From NCBI GenBank assembly GCA_026419785.1, contig JAODTK010004965.1, positions 62,001-126,000 on the forward strand: a DNA stretch of 64,000 bases, given 5' to 3'. Below the pieces are notes generated by a model. That model saw nothing but the letters and a program-made list of their open reading frames with translations. It was not told where the DNA came from and made no database searches. The stretch comes from Sclerodactyla briareus (taxonomy: Eukaryota > Echinodermata > Holothuroidea > Dendrochirotida > Sclerodactylidae). Each line of letters begins with the position of its first letter. The stretch's first letter is position 1. A program made the translations under genes and the position numbers. This document shows, in pieces, positions 1-12,195 of the stretch.

Positions 1-370
1 GTATGTGCAGTTTCAGATTAAATAATGATAATAATAATATATCGTTCTTATATAGCGCTTTTCCCCACGTCGAGGACATGTTCAAAGCTCTTTACAGATG
101 TTACCCCGATACTTGTGACGTGTCATACCCGTACTATATAGCACGAATATCTTGCTTGTTCTCTCCCGACCCACTATTCCAGTACGTCGCTTCCTCGTGC
201 CCCCCCCCCCCCTCGGGAACTTCCCAATATGGATGCCACATACGGCGCTCGCTACTCAGCACAAGTCACCTCAAAAGGAACCCACTTCAACACGTATGTG
301 ACGTGGTACATTCCGTGACACATGCCTTTTCTAACAGCACTGCAGAAAAGTCCTCGGGCTTTCAATTTTT
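1..370 (-). repeat. tRNA-derived SINE, headless copy
   Basis: The block matches the complete SINE at 19,058-19,455. It runs on the minus strand: its 3' tail is the (TAA)n plus TATATAGCGCTTTTCC motif at about 20-70, and its body runs to about 370. The tRNA-like head found in unit B is missing: the match jumps from about 370 here straight to 19,880 in unit B. A 126-codon reading frame across this region on the plus strand is fortuitous. Confidence 0.65.
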
Positions 371-374
371 TAGC

Positions 375-1312
375 AGACAGTAACTTGTTATTTGCCTACC
401 CCTCATCTGTCTCAGTTCCACTATATCAGGCTGAGTGCTCGGCGAAAAGACAATAGGTACCATTTTGAGAGTTTCAGGTATGACCCGCTACTGGTGTTCA
501 AACGCGATCCCTGGGTAGTAAGTCGGCTCCAACTGTGCTGACCACTCGTAAGCGAAGATTGACGTTTGCCCTAGTCCTTCCACCTCCACCCCCTTCCTCC
601 GTCCGTCTCCACACTTATTGCACGCAAAAATAGAACATGTATTGTCCAAGCCGTAAAACATACAACGAGACCGTGGTGCATTCGATTTGTTGTAAACACC
701 GACTGAGAAATTATCCTAGCCCCGGTAATATCCAACGAAAACAGGCCTCACTGGATTGACCTTTCCATGTATTATATGGGAAATAGCAATATTATGGGCG
801 TCACGGTCGTGATTTTGTAACTCGTTATTGTCCACATGCGAGGCAGGTACAACCGATGTTTTGCATCAGTCGCCCTATCCTATAGCCTAGAAGCCATAAT
901 GTCCCCCGACATGTGCTAAAGCTAAAAGGTGAGTGCAACAATCTTGCGTTACTAATGCACACATACTGTTTTTAAAAATGCATACATTTGATCATACAGT
1001 TAGAGGTACACATATGTATCTTGCTGACACGATGTTACACAACCCACGAATCTGTTTCCAGTGTAGCTCTCCGAATCTGGGTTTTTCTCCTCATAGTTAC
1101 CAGCATAAGGCTGTCGTTGCCTCTCCATTAATATAAATCTCCATGGATTACTCCCACTCTCCAATCATTCATAGAACGTTTAATGTACCACAATTACATA
1201 TTAGCTGTGGCTGCCTGCCCCTTGTCCACTCTCACAGCCGTATGTCATATATGTGGTCAGCAGATCTGTTGTTTGTCTAAACCGGTCAATAATTGGTCTT
1301 CAAACCTTATTT
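375..1312. other. Non-coding part of the duplicated unit
   Basis: No gene is recognised. The sequence matches 19,885-20,780 closely and partly 46,995-47,430 and 63,290-63,480, so it marks the start of each array unit. The short open frames here are not conserved between copies. Confidence 0.6.
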
Positions 1313-1499
1313 GCACTCGGCATTTTTTTGTCTAAACAATCTGCTAAATTCAAAAGGACCCCTTCGGGGTTTTCATCACCAGATCATAATGTTTTTGTAG
1401 CAAATCAATTTGAGTGAATAAAAAGATAGTTGTTGCCATTTAATTTAGATGTTTTGTGATGTCGACTGGCAAGACACTAATTTACTTACTTCGAGTTTT

Positions 1500-1607
1500 A
1501 GATAATAGATAGATAGAATAGATAGATCGATAGATAGATAGATAGATTAGATAGATAGATAGATAGATAGATCGATAGATATAGATAGAAAGATAGAAAG
1601 ACAGATA
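1500..1607. repeat. (GATA)n microsatellite
   Basis: Imperfect GATA/GATC tetranucleotide array of about 105 bp. The matching position in unit B (23,078-23,180) carries the same array with different interruptions. Confidence 0.95.
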
Positions 1608-1730
1608 ATTTTATGCCCCATCAGCAAATGAAAGTACACAACGAAAATTGAAACGTTCCTTCCTCATACTCCTTAGAATTAAGAAATAGAATAGATGTAC
1701 AATAATGATGATAGGGGGGATATCAATAGT

Positions 1731-2765
1731 TTAGTTTAGTTATTTTTTTTTTTTAGTAGTTTTTAGTTTATTTATTGAATAGGGTCAGGAAGGACAAAAT
1801 CCTCATAAACAACCCCGGAGCCACAACATCCCAGGAACAAAAATGAACCAAACCACTAAAGAATTCGCCCGTGATTCCTGAAAAAAATCAGACTGTTCTT
1901 GAACGCATTCACCCTCTTAGAGAGAACAACATTTTCAATGAAGACATTCCACTCACTGCTTCCCTCTCCTCTGCGAGCAGAAAATTTTACGAAGTCCAAT
2001 CTGCAGGCGCCTGCCACGAAAAAGGGCTTGAGACAGTGGGCCTCTATTTGCCGTAACATTGGAAAATTCAAAAAGTAGTGGAAGGACAGGCCATCGAGTC
2101 CATTGACAATTCTTGAAAACCTTGATCAAGTCACCCCGAATTTGCCTTAGCTCCATGGTTATTGACGAGACTCCTTAATCTTTCCTCGTAGATAAATTTT
2201 TCAGACATCATCTTCCCCTACCCTGAACGTTTTCATAACCTGTTGTCTTTTGAAAGTAGGATTCCACACTTGTACAGAATAATTCCCGGTGCGGTCTCAA
2301 CCAGTTGCTTAAACAGCCTGACAACAATCTCATTATCAAGGAAACGAAGTGACATCTAAATCCAAGCCAGAATTCCCTTACCTCTGCTAGCAGCTCCGGC
2401 ACACTGCTTGGAAGGTTTCAAAGAAGAATCAAAACAAACCCAAGATCTTTTTCTGAAATCACCTCCTGAATATTTTGGCCATTTAACTTGAAGGACTTGG
2501 CTATTGTGAAAACCAACATGCTAACTTGCACTTGTCGACATTGAAAAACATTTGCCAGCGGAGACCATTTGGAATTCTATCAGATCCCTTTGAAACAATT
2601 TCAGCATCATCTATTCGAACCGACCTCCCGAGACAACTTAGTATCGTCTGCTAACTTCTTAACCCTGGATGAACAGAACCTTCAGATCGTCAATATACCG
2701 CCCAAAAGAGTACGGCGAGGACGCGATCCCTGGGGAACACCGCGTGACCTTTGCAATAGCTGATA
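1731..2765 (-). pseudogene. LINE reverse transcriptase, C-terminal part and 3' end
   Basis: Minus-strand remnant of a non-LTR retrotransposon, truncated at its 5' side near 2,765-2,800. Reading from high to low coordinates, there is a GVPQGS-like motif B (about 2,735), a broken ADDT-like motif C (about 2,670), a HVGFHNSQV block, a short DNEIVVRLFKQLV block (about 2,330), YEERLRSL (about 2,190), ELRQIRGDLI (about 2,150), FFEFSNV (about 2,080) and the terminal NAFKNSL...NH block (about 1,880). This order is typical of the palm/thumb and tail of CR1/Jockey-superfamily reverse transcriptases. The frame is broken many times. The unit B equivalent of this insertion site lacks it, whereas the same family is inserted elsewhere in B (24,128). 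Confidence 0.85.
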
Positions 2766-3059
2766 AGAAAGATAAAAGCATTGCACCTTGAAAATAAAAA
2801 TATTACAGGTTCATGATACTGTTAACGAGTAACCTGTCTATGCGAAGCGACCCGGAAGGGAGCACAACAACAATTATCTTTCAGCTATCCTACCACTGTA
2901 TATTCTTTTTCGGCTATCACCTTGCGTGACGTCGGATGCTCTCGAACTGTTGCACATAGAAATGATAAGTTATCATCGATTGAACCCATACGATCTCAAC
3001 TTCCGCGAAAAAATAGAAATGTTGCCTACTCCCTTCAAAATTGATGTTACCTAGCTTTC

Positions 3060-3420
3060 TTCAAAATTCCGTACAGTTTAGCAACCATGTTATATTGTGG
3101 TAATATGGGTACCGAGAAATTTAAAACTTGACGCTTGCTCTACGATGTCCCCCCGATGGCGTACTGGGTTGCATACGGACTTTTTTCTGGAGTCAAAAAT
3201 CATTTCTTCAGTCTTCGAAACATTAGGGAGAAGGTTGTTCTTATTACACCAGTGTATGAGAGATTCAACCTGTGCACGATACATCGACTCATCATCGTCT
3301 GATATGAAGCCAGTGAGGATTGTATCATCAGCATACTTGGTCACAAGACAGTTCGGCTATCTACCTTCAGGGGAGTAAATACGGGGGTGTGGCCCCCACC
3401 CTGTGGAAAATCAGAAGTCG
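3060..3420 (-). pseudogene. Second LINE reverse transcriptase fragment with YADD
   Basis: An open minus-strand frame (3,344-3,090) begins TKYADDTILTGFISDDDES and continues into LIHWCNKNNLLPNVSKTEEM and FKFLGTHITT. These are reverse-transcriptase motif C, D and E blocks of a different non-LTR family from the one at 1,731-2,765. Upstream (3,420-3,345) a motif-B-like stretch is readable only across frameshifts. The fragment ends near 3,065 after LYGILKKAR. A more decayed copy sits at 23,700-23,925 in unit B, so this insertion predates the duplication. Confidence 0.85.
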
Positions 3421-3619
3421 GTCTCTGGCCGACAAAAAGTCGGTTTCCCCGTTCGAGTTAGGTGAAAAATTAATTGATTATAGCCATGACCTAGACCATG
3501 ATGTGAATGCCAATTCTCCTCAGTCCTTCCACGTACCAGTCATCATAGGTGGATTTCTGTTCAAGCCCACAAATCCGTGTCATAAAACTCATATCCACAG
3601 CGTTACAGCAATCAAGTAA

Positions 3620-5650
3620 TCTTAATATGATAACCAAATATGAGTGCACAGGTTAATCATGTAGCTAGGTTACAGTCCGTTTTGACACACATTATCTTAA
3701 CACACAGTACGTAGTCGAGAAAAAATATGTTACAGAAAAATAAATATTTTTAATAAGTAATTCGTGCTAGATATCGTACTAGGATAGCACCATATTGCGT
3801 CTGAGGGGTTTCAGGTTGCACAAATTTTCCCTAGACCACGCTCACGCCCAAGATCAGTCTATCACAAGAACACTAACGAAAAATACGATTGCCCCAGAAA
3901 GTCTGGTACCTAGAGTACCCTCCACTACCGCATTGCGCCGCCTCTGGAACAATACCGATAATACAGTAATAAGAATCGTCTCACGAAAATCTTGTCGGTC
4001 TCAAAATTATCCACACCCCCCCCCCCCCCCCTCCCTGGAATTTTATGTATATACGTATACGCCCCTGTCTCCCTTACAATCATACGTGGAAAGTGAATAC
4101 AGTTTTGGCGAGAGAGGGCAACCATGTGGTGTACCAGTACTCCATGCTTAACGGAAGAAACTTAGGTCAAGTTCTGACAACCCAGTACGATTACAAGAAC
4201 ATCTAAAATTCAATTACAAATAGAATACGGGAGCTTGAGGTCATTGATTAGCTTAATTGCAGTTTAATAAGGATAATAGTTTTAAAATTTTCATGAATGT
4301 TAAAAATAATTTGCATCGTGCACACTTCTGTTTGATTTATGTGCGAATTGGCAAGGGTCAGGTCGATGGGGCAATTTAGAGCATATATAATTGTAACAAG
4401 TTTCTCAAAAGACTCATAATATTAGAAGTCAGTACCACAGTCCTATAGTTCATTAGGACTTGGAAACAGAACCTTTTTCTTAGGAATCGTGATAATAGTG
4501 TCTTCCTTCAAGCGTTGGGACCTTGTGCGACCTCAACGACCATTATAATGTCAGTGAAAACAGTCGCGAGTGTTCACTCAGCGCCTCTCAACAGTCCTAT
4601 AGGGGTGATAACCATCAGGGCTGACGCATTTTCGTCCCTTTTACCCCTGAACGCTCGTCCTCACATCGTCGTTTTGCGACATAATCGTTGGCCGCGTTAC
4701 CGTGTCACTAGTATTCTACGGTCAAATGGGGCGTAGTACTCATTCAGCTGTGTCCATCCACATCGGTGTCATCATTTTCACGGTACCTTTGTATTGTGGT
4801 GATCAGGCTCAAGTCCGACTAAAGAGCTCTAGCGTCGCCTGTTTCGAACTTCCCTCAAACTGTATATAATAATATATCCCGTTACTGCTCCTCTTGAGTT
4901 CCCCGTAATCTTCTTCAAATTTGATCTGGCCCTACCTGGGTAGAATTCCGAATCAGTGTTCCGAAACTATATGCGACGTCCTTGGCGACGAGTCTCGAAA
5001 CGTATGGACTTATCTAACCATGGTTCGCTTTTTCGGATATGACGCCATCGTTTTTGTAGGTGAACACTGTTCTTGCAAAGCTAAATCCTCCGTCACGGCG
5101 ACAGTGAATTCACCCAGATCTCTATCTTCACAAACATTTCCAGTCAGTTCTTTCGAAACAATCAACCAACTATCGCCGAAGACTGGCGCCACAAGATTAC
5201 CTCCCTCCTGATCGGTTAGATTGTTTGAGTTCTTGTTTGTAAGCCGGTGTAAGCATGAACTATAGAGTGATCCGACTTCCAAGCTGGAGCGTTCGACAGA
5301 TTTGTAGGCAGATTTAACCTTAAGGTAACGATGTTCCATATTTCTCCTCCCGCCGATTCGAACGAGTGACGTTTTGAAGACTGATCCGTCAACCCTGCAG
5401 AAGAGATGCAGGTTTTGATACTACTAAAACAGCAGTCCGGCATCACTTCATTAACCTCTCCTTATTATGGGGATCAATCTGATCTACATTTGCCCCATGC
5501 ATCTCAAGTTGCGATACCATGCACTGCCGCTCCCAATAATCGACACCCTACCTCCATGAGGTTCCCCCGCGAAGCTGCTGGGTGTCCTGGCTGGTGGCTC
5601 GCACCCAGGATCGTCTGCCAGTGTATGTTACGCACGGCCTGGAAGAATAC
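3620..5650. other. Duplicated non-coding stretch without recognised gene
   Basis: The sequence aligns with 27,100-29,150 over its whole length. It includes a poly-C run at about 4,017-4,032. Minus-strand frames around 5,010-5,446 have a partly conserved counterpart (the RVTLRLNLPTNLS-like string) at 28,779-28,967, but they match no family I recognise and are broken by frameshifts in the other copy. Probably an old interspersed repeat. Confidence 0.5.
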
Positions 5651-5654
5651 CCAC

Positions 5655-6300
5655 TAGTAAGTTCGTAGAGTCCGGAAAATGTGATACCTACAAAATATAT
5701 TATTGGAGAATTTCTCGTCGAAACAATTCCTGACTTCACCAAAGAATTTTCGCTTCTGATCCAGGCCACTCGCCAGAAAACATTGCTAATGAATATACAT
5801 GATATCTCTTAGTTGGCGAGCTCATCAGCTGTCCAATTTACAGAGATGAAGGCCAAAATACCAAAAAAAAAAAAGCAGTTTCTCGTCCCCGCCCGGACGC
5901 TTTTTTAGATAATTGTCATATTCTTTTTTTTTTTTTGACAACTTCAACTTGATAACTTCTTCAAATATGGTTTAAAGGAAAAGCTTCGACTGAGCATGCA
6001 AACTATTTAAGTAACATTTTGGGATGGCTTTGTGGCTCACTAAGGGGTATAACCGGTCAGGGAAAAAAGAGAAAGTACCTGTAGCTAACATGTTTCCTGG
6101 ACTCTCTGAGGCAAAAAAAGTGATACTAAGCGAGATGTTATTAGGATTTCTCGTCAAATTCCAGATTTGCACCTATAAGAATTCGGTGAAATCCAGCAAA
6201 CTTTCGAAAACGACCTTCTATGAATATAGATGAGATCTCATTAGTTGCGCGCAGCTTCCTCACTATAGCCAACACAGACCTCAAACAAGCTTAGGCCATT
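5655..6300. repeat. Two-copy direct repeat, unit A version
   Basis: Two related stretches (about 5,665-5,860 and 6,100-6,300) share a GTGATAC...TTATT-GGA-TTTCTCGTC core and a TATGAATATA-GATCTCATTAGTTG core. Their spacing is about 440 bp. The equivalent pair in unit B is spaced about 253 bp (29,187 and 29,440), so the intervening DNA differs between copies. Confidence 0.7.
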
Positions 6301-6369
6301 CCACCACTCCCTATGGTTCCATTTCTGTCGCCCTACCGGCTATCCCGTAAGAGTCAAAATCTATGAATC

Positions 6370-7740
6370 CTAAATTCCGTTACGTTCCCGCTGCTTCGAG
6401 GAATCCCCCGGTTTTTTGGAACAGCTAAGTCCCACGCGAGTCTGGTAACTGGAGACGGGTTATCATTTATCCTTGCCACCGCCTAAATCGTAAATCTGCA
6501 CCGAGGAAGCCTTTTCCAGTCTAGTCAATGCAGTGTCTCACCTAATATGATGAACGCTGTTCTGGGTGTGTGTAATCCATTTTGGGTTGTTACTACCGAA
6601 TATTCAACGTCGTATTCAATTCATTCATGTTTAGTCTGTTGACCGAGCTCCCGTGATTTTTGGTGGTCTATTGTTCTTCCAGTCTTGGCCATATTCCAGT
6701 GGAATACGGGTGCTTGCACGATGTGTCTGAAACGGCATTTGATTCCTTCTCAACTACCTTCACTTCGTCACATCCTCGGTTACCGCTGCCAGGATCACGT
6801 ATCTAATTCAAGAGTTCTCGGGGAGGGCGGGATGGTAAGGTTAGCGTGCCCTGATTTGATTCTGGGCATATGGCGCGCTTCTCCGGCAAACGATCTTGCC
6901 CACCGTGTTCTGTGTGAACGGGATCCGGTGGGTGGTTGGGCCGACCGCCAGGATGCCCCTCCGCTAGCTCGCGTGGTTGGCGCAGCTTTGTGTTTTCTAA
7001 GGGATTTGGGGGATGGGCCAGGGCCCACGCCTGGTCGCCGCCCGGAGGAGGCCTGGCGACTGGAAGTGGCCTGTGGAACGCGGCTAGTGCCTTCCCGGCA
7101 TGTGCTCCCATGAGTGATTGAGTGAGTGAAGTTTTTGAGGGCCTGAGACAACGATCAACCCAAGAGGTTAACTGAAGCAGTGGATTCCAAAGAGCAGAAT
7201 TGATATGCTTCCTAGCCCCTCTCTGCAACTAGTATAGGCCACTGTTCTTTTATGTTTGTAGTGGACATGGATCGTGAGATGTTTATCACTGTTCTTGGAC
7301 TGATGAGTTACATGTCATTTCAGGTCATGACTCGGATTCACTCCACTATACACGCTACCTGAAGTTAGTTGGCGCTACGCAATTGCGATTGGCTAGCTGA
7401 ACCGAGTACGCACCAGGAGCTGCCACTGGGAGATACACAAGTGATATTATGCAAGGGCGAAGAACCAGCGACTGGGGCGGGGAAAAAGTGTGTAGGACGT
7501 TGGAATCCGAGGGAAGGGGGGCGGGGGACCGGTCCCCCTTGAAAAATGCATCCTCAGGTCGTCCTAAAAATCCGCTCAGTTTCAATCAAGCAACGTCCTA
7601 ACCCCTATTCCACTTTAGGATCACTTAGTTCGTAGTTTCACCTGGTTCCGGTGATCACTTGCTCATTTCCATATGTAGCTTCTGGTCTATTGTATTGATC
7701 CATATAACACACCTGAATATCCACTCGAAATTTCGAACTC
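6370..7740. other. Duplicated non-coding stretch, GC-rich centre
   Basis: Aligns with 35,523-36,880. The GC-rich centre (6,790-7,130) contains overlapping frames of 118-142 codons on both strands. Their translations are scrambled by indels relative to unit B, so protein-level conservation is not supported. A GAGTGA-type short repeat lies at about 7,110-7,130. No gene is called. Confidence 0.5.
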
Positions 7741-7959
7741 GGTCTTAGTGGATGTGACCTGATTGTCTAAGAGTCTTACTTGTTCTTTCCTCTTTGGGGT
7801 AAAACAAACATTATTTCCACGGTGCGATTACACTCACACTATTTTTTCCATGAATGGCGAACGATGTTCTTATTCATTGAGAATAAGAACGTGCTTGCGG
7901 ATCGAAAAGTGGGTTCTGTGGGTGGTTCCCGGAGCTCCCGGTATTTTTAAACAAAACAA

Positions 7960-8830
7960 ACCCTTTAATAATAGTATAGGAAATATTTTCACTTAACATT
8001 TTGACGAGGGAATTCCCCACTATATGGAAAGAGAAAATGTTCCAAGGCCAGTACCCACGACAAAGAGCGAAGTAACATCCCATGAGAATGCTACATATGC
8101 TGCGGCGAACAATGGTCGGAAGATTGAAACTGAGGCCACTAATCACATCCGCCCAAGAACAGGCAAGTGCCACAGACAAAAGGGCACCATAGCAGTTGAT
8201 GACCGTCGGGAGGGTGTCGGATGTGTGAACAAGAGAAAAAACAGGGCACACATCGCAACTGCATTCCCCAAGATCGCCGGCATACTGTACAAGTTGCGGC
8301 ATAACAACGTGACAAGCTGCTATCCACGACGAGATTGCAACACTATACATACCTACAATAATTCCAACACCTGCTCACAAAACCGGAATCAGTGGAGGAG
8401 AATGGTAACACCAAAAGCCTGTGTATGGAACTTCGAGATCCGGACTGATGGATTTCATCACAGAGCAAGAACGACGCTGAACGAGGACATGACATGTGGT
8501 CGTAGACAAGTTACAATCTTGAACGACACACTAGATATAGCGCATCCCCGATGACACGAACATCTAGCTAAGAAGAAGAGCTGGAGAATACCGTACGATA
8601 AACCCTGGATTCCGGCTTGAAGTACAGAGAATATGGGATGTCAAAGCAAAGGCTGTACCAGGGTGATTGGAGCACTCGGACAACATCCAACAACTTCGAA
8701 GAATGCCCTGGACGACATTCCATGAAAACACCGAACCCTACTCCTGATAAAGTACAGCAATACTTGGAAGTGCCCACATTCCTGAGAACGAAGTGCTAAG
8801 ACCTCCCAGCTGAGAGTTCAGGTATGACTC
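7960..8830 (+). pseudogene. LINE polyprotein C-terminal region
   Basis: A plus-strand frame (about 8,024-8,554) and its frameshifted continuation encode blocks typical of the region downstream of reverse transcriptase in a widespread invertebrate LINE: a PKIAGILYKLRHNNV block, the WNFEIRTD block at about 8,430, an I-D-I-A-hydrophobic block, and a VIGALG block near 8,665. The product would be the C-terminal part of a retrotransposon protein; no host role is suggested. The unit B copy (37,190-37,735) keeps the first part but lacks about 400 bp (8,416-8,830 here). A (TAA)n tail follows directly, in keeping with a LINE 3' end. Confidence 0.75.
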
Positions 8831-8888
8831 CCGGGGCCGAGGTATAAACGTAGAATGACCAATCAAGCAGATTGTGAAAAGCAGAATT

Positions 8889-8988
8889 GTATAATAATAA
8901 TAATATCAATAATAATAATACTAATAATAATAACAATGATATGATACTAATAATAATAATAATAATACTAATAATATAATGAGAACAA
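8889..8988. repeat. (TAA)n microsatellite after LINE
   Basis: Imperfect TAA array just downstream of the LINE remnant ending near 8,830. The unit B counterpart is at 37,768-37,832. Confidence 0.9.
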
Positions 8989-9134
8989 ACAAAAGATAGA
9001 CAACAACAAACAAACACATGTGAGTCGGGTCACAATACTGGTGAATCGGTCAAGAAATTTTCATGTCATCCCATGCTCATACAGCTGACATAAATTATTA
9101 CGTTTTGATATTGATGCTTCTCGGTAGGCTACTC

Positions 9135-9350
9135 CCAGACAAATGTTTTCGTTGGAGCAAATGTAAGAGGGAGGGTCTACACTATATACAAATGTTTTTC
9201 TGGTCAAGCAGACGTAAGGGGAAATTGAAAGTGACATATACAACGTTTTCGTCGAAGCAGATGTACGCGGGAGGGTCTACACTACATATAAATTTTCCGT
9301 CAAAAGCCAGATGTAAAAGGCGGGTCACTCTATTCCAGATGTATTTGTCA
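9135..9350. repeat. Minisatellite of about 52-55 bp units
   Basis: About four imperfect copies of a unit containing ACAAATGTTTTCGTTGGAGC, a GATGTAAG-like block and GGGTCTACACTATAT, starting near 9,138, 9,190, 9,240 and 9,292. The same array is present in unit B at about 37,975-38,195. Confidence 0.75.
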
Positions 9351-9359
9351 TGGTGCATA

Positions 9360-9920
9360 GGAAGAACAAGCCTGTTGATTGCCGTACCAGTTGAAAAAGT
9401 TTTTTAATAGCTCCATATTAAATAGGTGGTATCCGTGTTCCGAGTTGCCTCCGTAGGCTGTCAATAATCACTGGGCTACTTTAATTTATCAGTTGCACCG
9501 TCCCGAATAATGTACTTTAGCCTGATTTTTTTTACTTTATTTTTTGCAAGCAACGATGTTTTTATGCTTCGAATCATTGAACGGTTGTTTATTTTCACTG
9601 TATGATTTCCATACGCATATGCTTTATTAATGTTCTCGTTCTTATCATTTACAGCTGTTTTAGTTGACGGTATATTTGTGATGAGAATACTACCCGTGGC
9701 ATCTCCCTGGAAGTTTATTGTAATGTTTTGTTCCTAATGAAAACGTCGAAATTTTTCGGTAGGGCGGTAATGATTACCAAAGCAGAACCTAATTAAGAAC
9801 CCTGGGTGAAGCCACGTCATCATTTTCCAAACCTTCAGGTGAAACTGTTAATAGCCGAGCCACGACCTTGCGGCTACTTCTACTCCCAGAGAAGACAGCA
9901 GTAGCGAAGTCGACATACCA
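9360..9920. other. Candidate upstream region of the unit A FReD gene
   Basis: Aligns with 38,200-38,670. No coding potential is seen. The last 30 bp before the ATG at 9,923 (a CAGCAGTA-CGAAGT-GTCGAC block) are well kept in unit B, as expected for a 5' untranslated region, but no clear TATA box or initiator can be defended. Confidence 0.3.
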
Positions 9921-9922
9921 CG

Positions 9923-10015
9923 ATGTTCTCTATTCTGATGGTGTTGCTGTTGGCTGAACGCAGCCGCTTTCGTTGGCTCATGAGAACGCTACCTGCTGCC
10001 TCATCTTCGTTTTCT
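9923..10015 (+). CDS. Candidate signal-peptide exon of the FReD gene, unit A
   Basis: An ATG followed by a hydrophobic run (FSILMVLLLA) lies about 2.1 kb upstream of the first recognised FReD exon, on the same strand. The unit B counterpart at 38,674 also starts with ATG and is hydrophobic, but in a shifted frame (MVGWAAVFVLAETVVCA is readable there). Position, strand, hydrophobicity and conservation of the bases before the ATG suggest a secretion signal exon, as most animal fibrinogen-related proteins are secreted. The frame breaks after about ten residues when compared with B, and the donor site is uncertain. Confidence 0.3.
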
Positions 10016-12003
10016 TTTTTTTTCTATTGGGTGTACATGAACAAGTATGACAACGTTCCTTTCACTTATGGTGCAGATATATCGCCTATTGTTCTGACTC
10101 ATAACTGACTTTCAGCCATTTACGGCTACTACCTCCCTCGAGCAGATTGTTTGTTTCACGACAATGTTCAGCCGCGACGGCAGTCGAAAACTTTACTTGG
10201 CACAGAGTTTTACATTTAAATTGTAGGCCCACGTTACACCCGACATACTGCTATAATTTTCTAGGCTGTCTTTCGTCTGTATCACGCTACCTCCTAACAG
10301 AGGAGTGCATTCTTGGGGACGCCCACTCCCCCATCCCCTTTACCTTATGTGGGAAAGGATTTGCATATTACATGCGCCGCAAGACTCTCACTATTCCTGG
10401 CCGCAACACTTCAAGACGTTTGTTATCTTTTTTTCAATTAATAATTTAATAACCGACACTACTTAACATTAGTGTGTATTACTATCACTCAATTTCAGAA
10501 ATATGGTTCATCTCATAAATACGACTCAGGTATATCGTATCACTGACTTAATAATTCGGCCCACCATAGACCATTGATGCATAATGAATATCAGTAATTA
10601 GCGATAATTATCCCCTGATTATGGACGTATAATCGTCAATTATTACCTACCTATTATACGCTATATCGTCTTGATCATTTCGTATGTAATCCTCAAAGTC
10701 GTAATTAATGTGATACTAAGTCATAGTTAATATCCATTGCTATTAGTTCCATTATTAAAAAGTAAAATGTCACCTGGGGGGGCTATTTCGGTCATCATGT
10801 TTGATCGGCTAAGCGGCTCCTATTCATTTTCCTACCGATTAGGAGTCCGGTTGAATCATGACTTCTTTATCAAAATTATTATTAATTTCATAACGGATGC
10901 AGACTTTGTACCCAAATGTGGCAGGTGGCACGTGCATTAACATCAATTCGACTCAAACAATTGACTAGTAGTGAACTACTATTAACAACTATACCATTCT
11001 ACCCGGCCATATACATAACGCTCGGTGTTACATGAAATTGCTTGCGTGGATTGATTCCGTGTTTTTTAGGATTGATGGGGTGCACATAGGTCTGCTATTG
11101 TTCCTCTTCCGTGTTTTTCCTGTATTGCGATCATGCAAGACGCATTATACCATGATAATCCTTACAATGCCAACACATTCGGAACTGGTACATGAAACGG
11201 CTTCATTACCTTCATTCTCGACTAAGTAGCTTCTGGACGTAAACATCGGCATCGTACTCGGGCCGACACCGTGGGTGAGCTATGCTCCCATATAATTTAT
11301 TCCCATCGCCTCTAGAAAGAAACATGAAAATATACAATGATCCATGATGGGGGGGGGCGTCTGACCATCACCGATTGTGGGCGAAACATACACCTTAGCC
11401 AAGGACTCTCACGGTTCAAGTTTATTAGGCTGCAAATTTCGCAATTATTTTGCACTTTTGTATTAGCGCACCTCTCTTGGATAGTCTTGAAGTCGTTGCC
11501 TTCTCAAGATCGTTATTCCACAACTCATACACTTTCGCTAATAGGGAATAAAAATTCCACTTGATAAACCAAGCAAATGCCTGGTCGTTTTTGCATATCT
11601 CCAGTTCACCTTTCGGTTAATATCTCTCACTATCGATGACCTGCTATTTCAATGGATCTGCTAACGTTTCCACTTTGAAAAAGGATACATCGATATGGTG
11701 TTAAGCGCATAGAGCTTTTGGATTATGCCTCAAATAAATATCGGGGAAACATGATAATATGAGACTCACTGGCCGTGCAGCTCACCGGTCTTTCGATTCT
11801 CCCGTGACGAAAATTAATATTCTATCTACCATCTAACCACAACCCCCCCCCCCCCCGCCCTCCTCCACCCGTGATTAACGGTGTACCGCTTGCTATTTCT
11901 GTGGTACATTTATCCCATCAATTTTGGGAGTACCTTCGAAATCTTTGCGCATAATCAATATTGTCTGCCGCGCCATTGCCAGCCCATCCCATCTATTTCA
12001 CAG
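10016..12003. other. Intron or intergenic stretch upstream of FReD exon, unit A
   Basis: Much of it aligns with 38,800-40,130. It contains AT-rich sequence, a G run at 11,347-11,354 and a C run at about 11,847-11,862. A 100-codon frame (10,147-10,449) is not kept in unit B. No repeat family or gene is recognised. Confidence 0.4.
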
Positions 12004-12195
12004 GAACCGGACCCTTCATGACCGCCGCTGAATTCATCGACAGCAACAACGACGCTAGAAGCAAGGGATTGCCAGGAGATTCAGCGGAGGTCTGCTGACG
12101 CGTACAGCGGAGTCTACCTAATACAGCCGCCGGCGCCCTTCACGACACCATTCAAAGTCTATTGTGACTTCGTCAACTACGGGGGAGGATGAACC
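12004..12195 (+). CDS. FReD exon 1 (domain N-terminus), unit A
   Basis: A good acceptor (TCTATTTCACAG, 11,992-12,003) precedes a 192-bp phase-0 exon. From codon 22 it reads DCQEIQRRSADAYSGVYLIQ, followed by PFKVYCDF and GGG, which is the canonical start of a fibrinogen C-terminal domain: first conserved Cys, the SGVY(L/T)I motif, the (F/V)YCD motif with the second Cys, and the GGG(W)T turn. The exon ends at ACC with donor GTAGGT (12,196). Two in-frame TGA codons occur: 12,019-12,021, before the domain, and 12,190-12,192, exactly where the invariant Trp (TGG) is expected. Unit B has TGG there, with an extra A before it. Confidence 0.85.

Noticed and set aside
5330..5440. Possible inverted tRNA-like B box (GATTCGAAC)
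   Set aside because: No convincing A box at the right distance, and cloverleaf stems could not be formed.
4840..5450. Conserved RVTLRLNLPTNLS-like frame as a host exon
   Set aside because: Occurs in both units but is broken at different points, with no splice sites and no known family.
6685..7228. Overlapping 118-142 codon frames on both strands
   Set aside because: GC-rich stretch; the translations are scrambled by indels relative to the duplicate at 35,886-36,362, and no domain is visible.
9135..9350. CRISPR-like regular repeats
   Set aside because: Units are contiguous imperfect minisatellite copies without spacers, in animal DNA.
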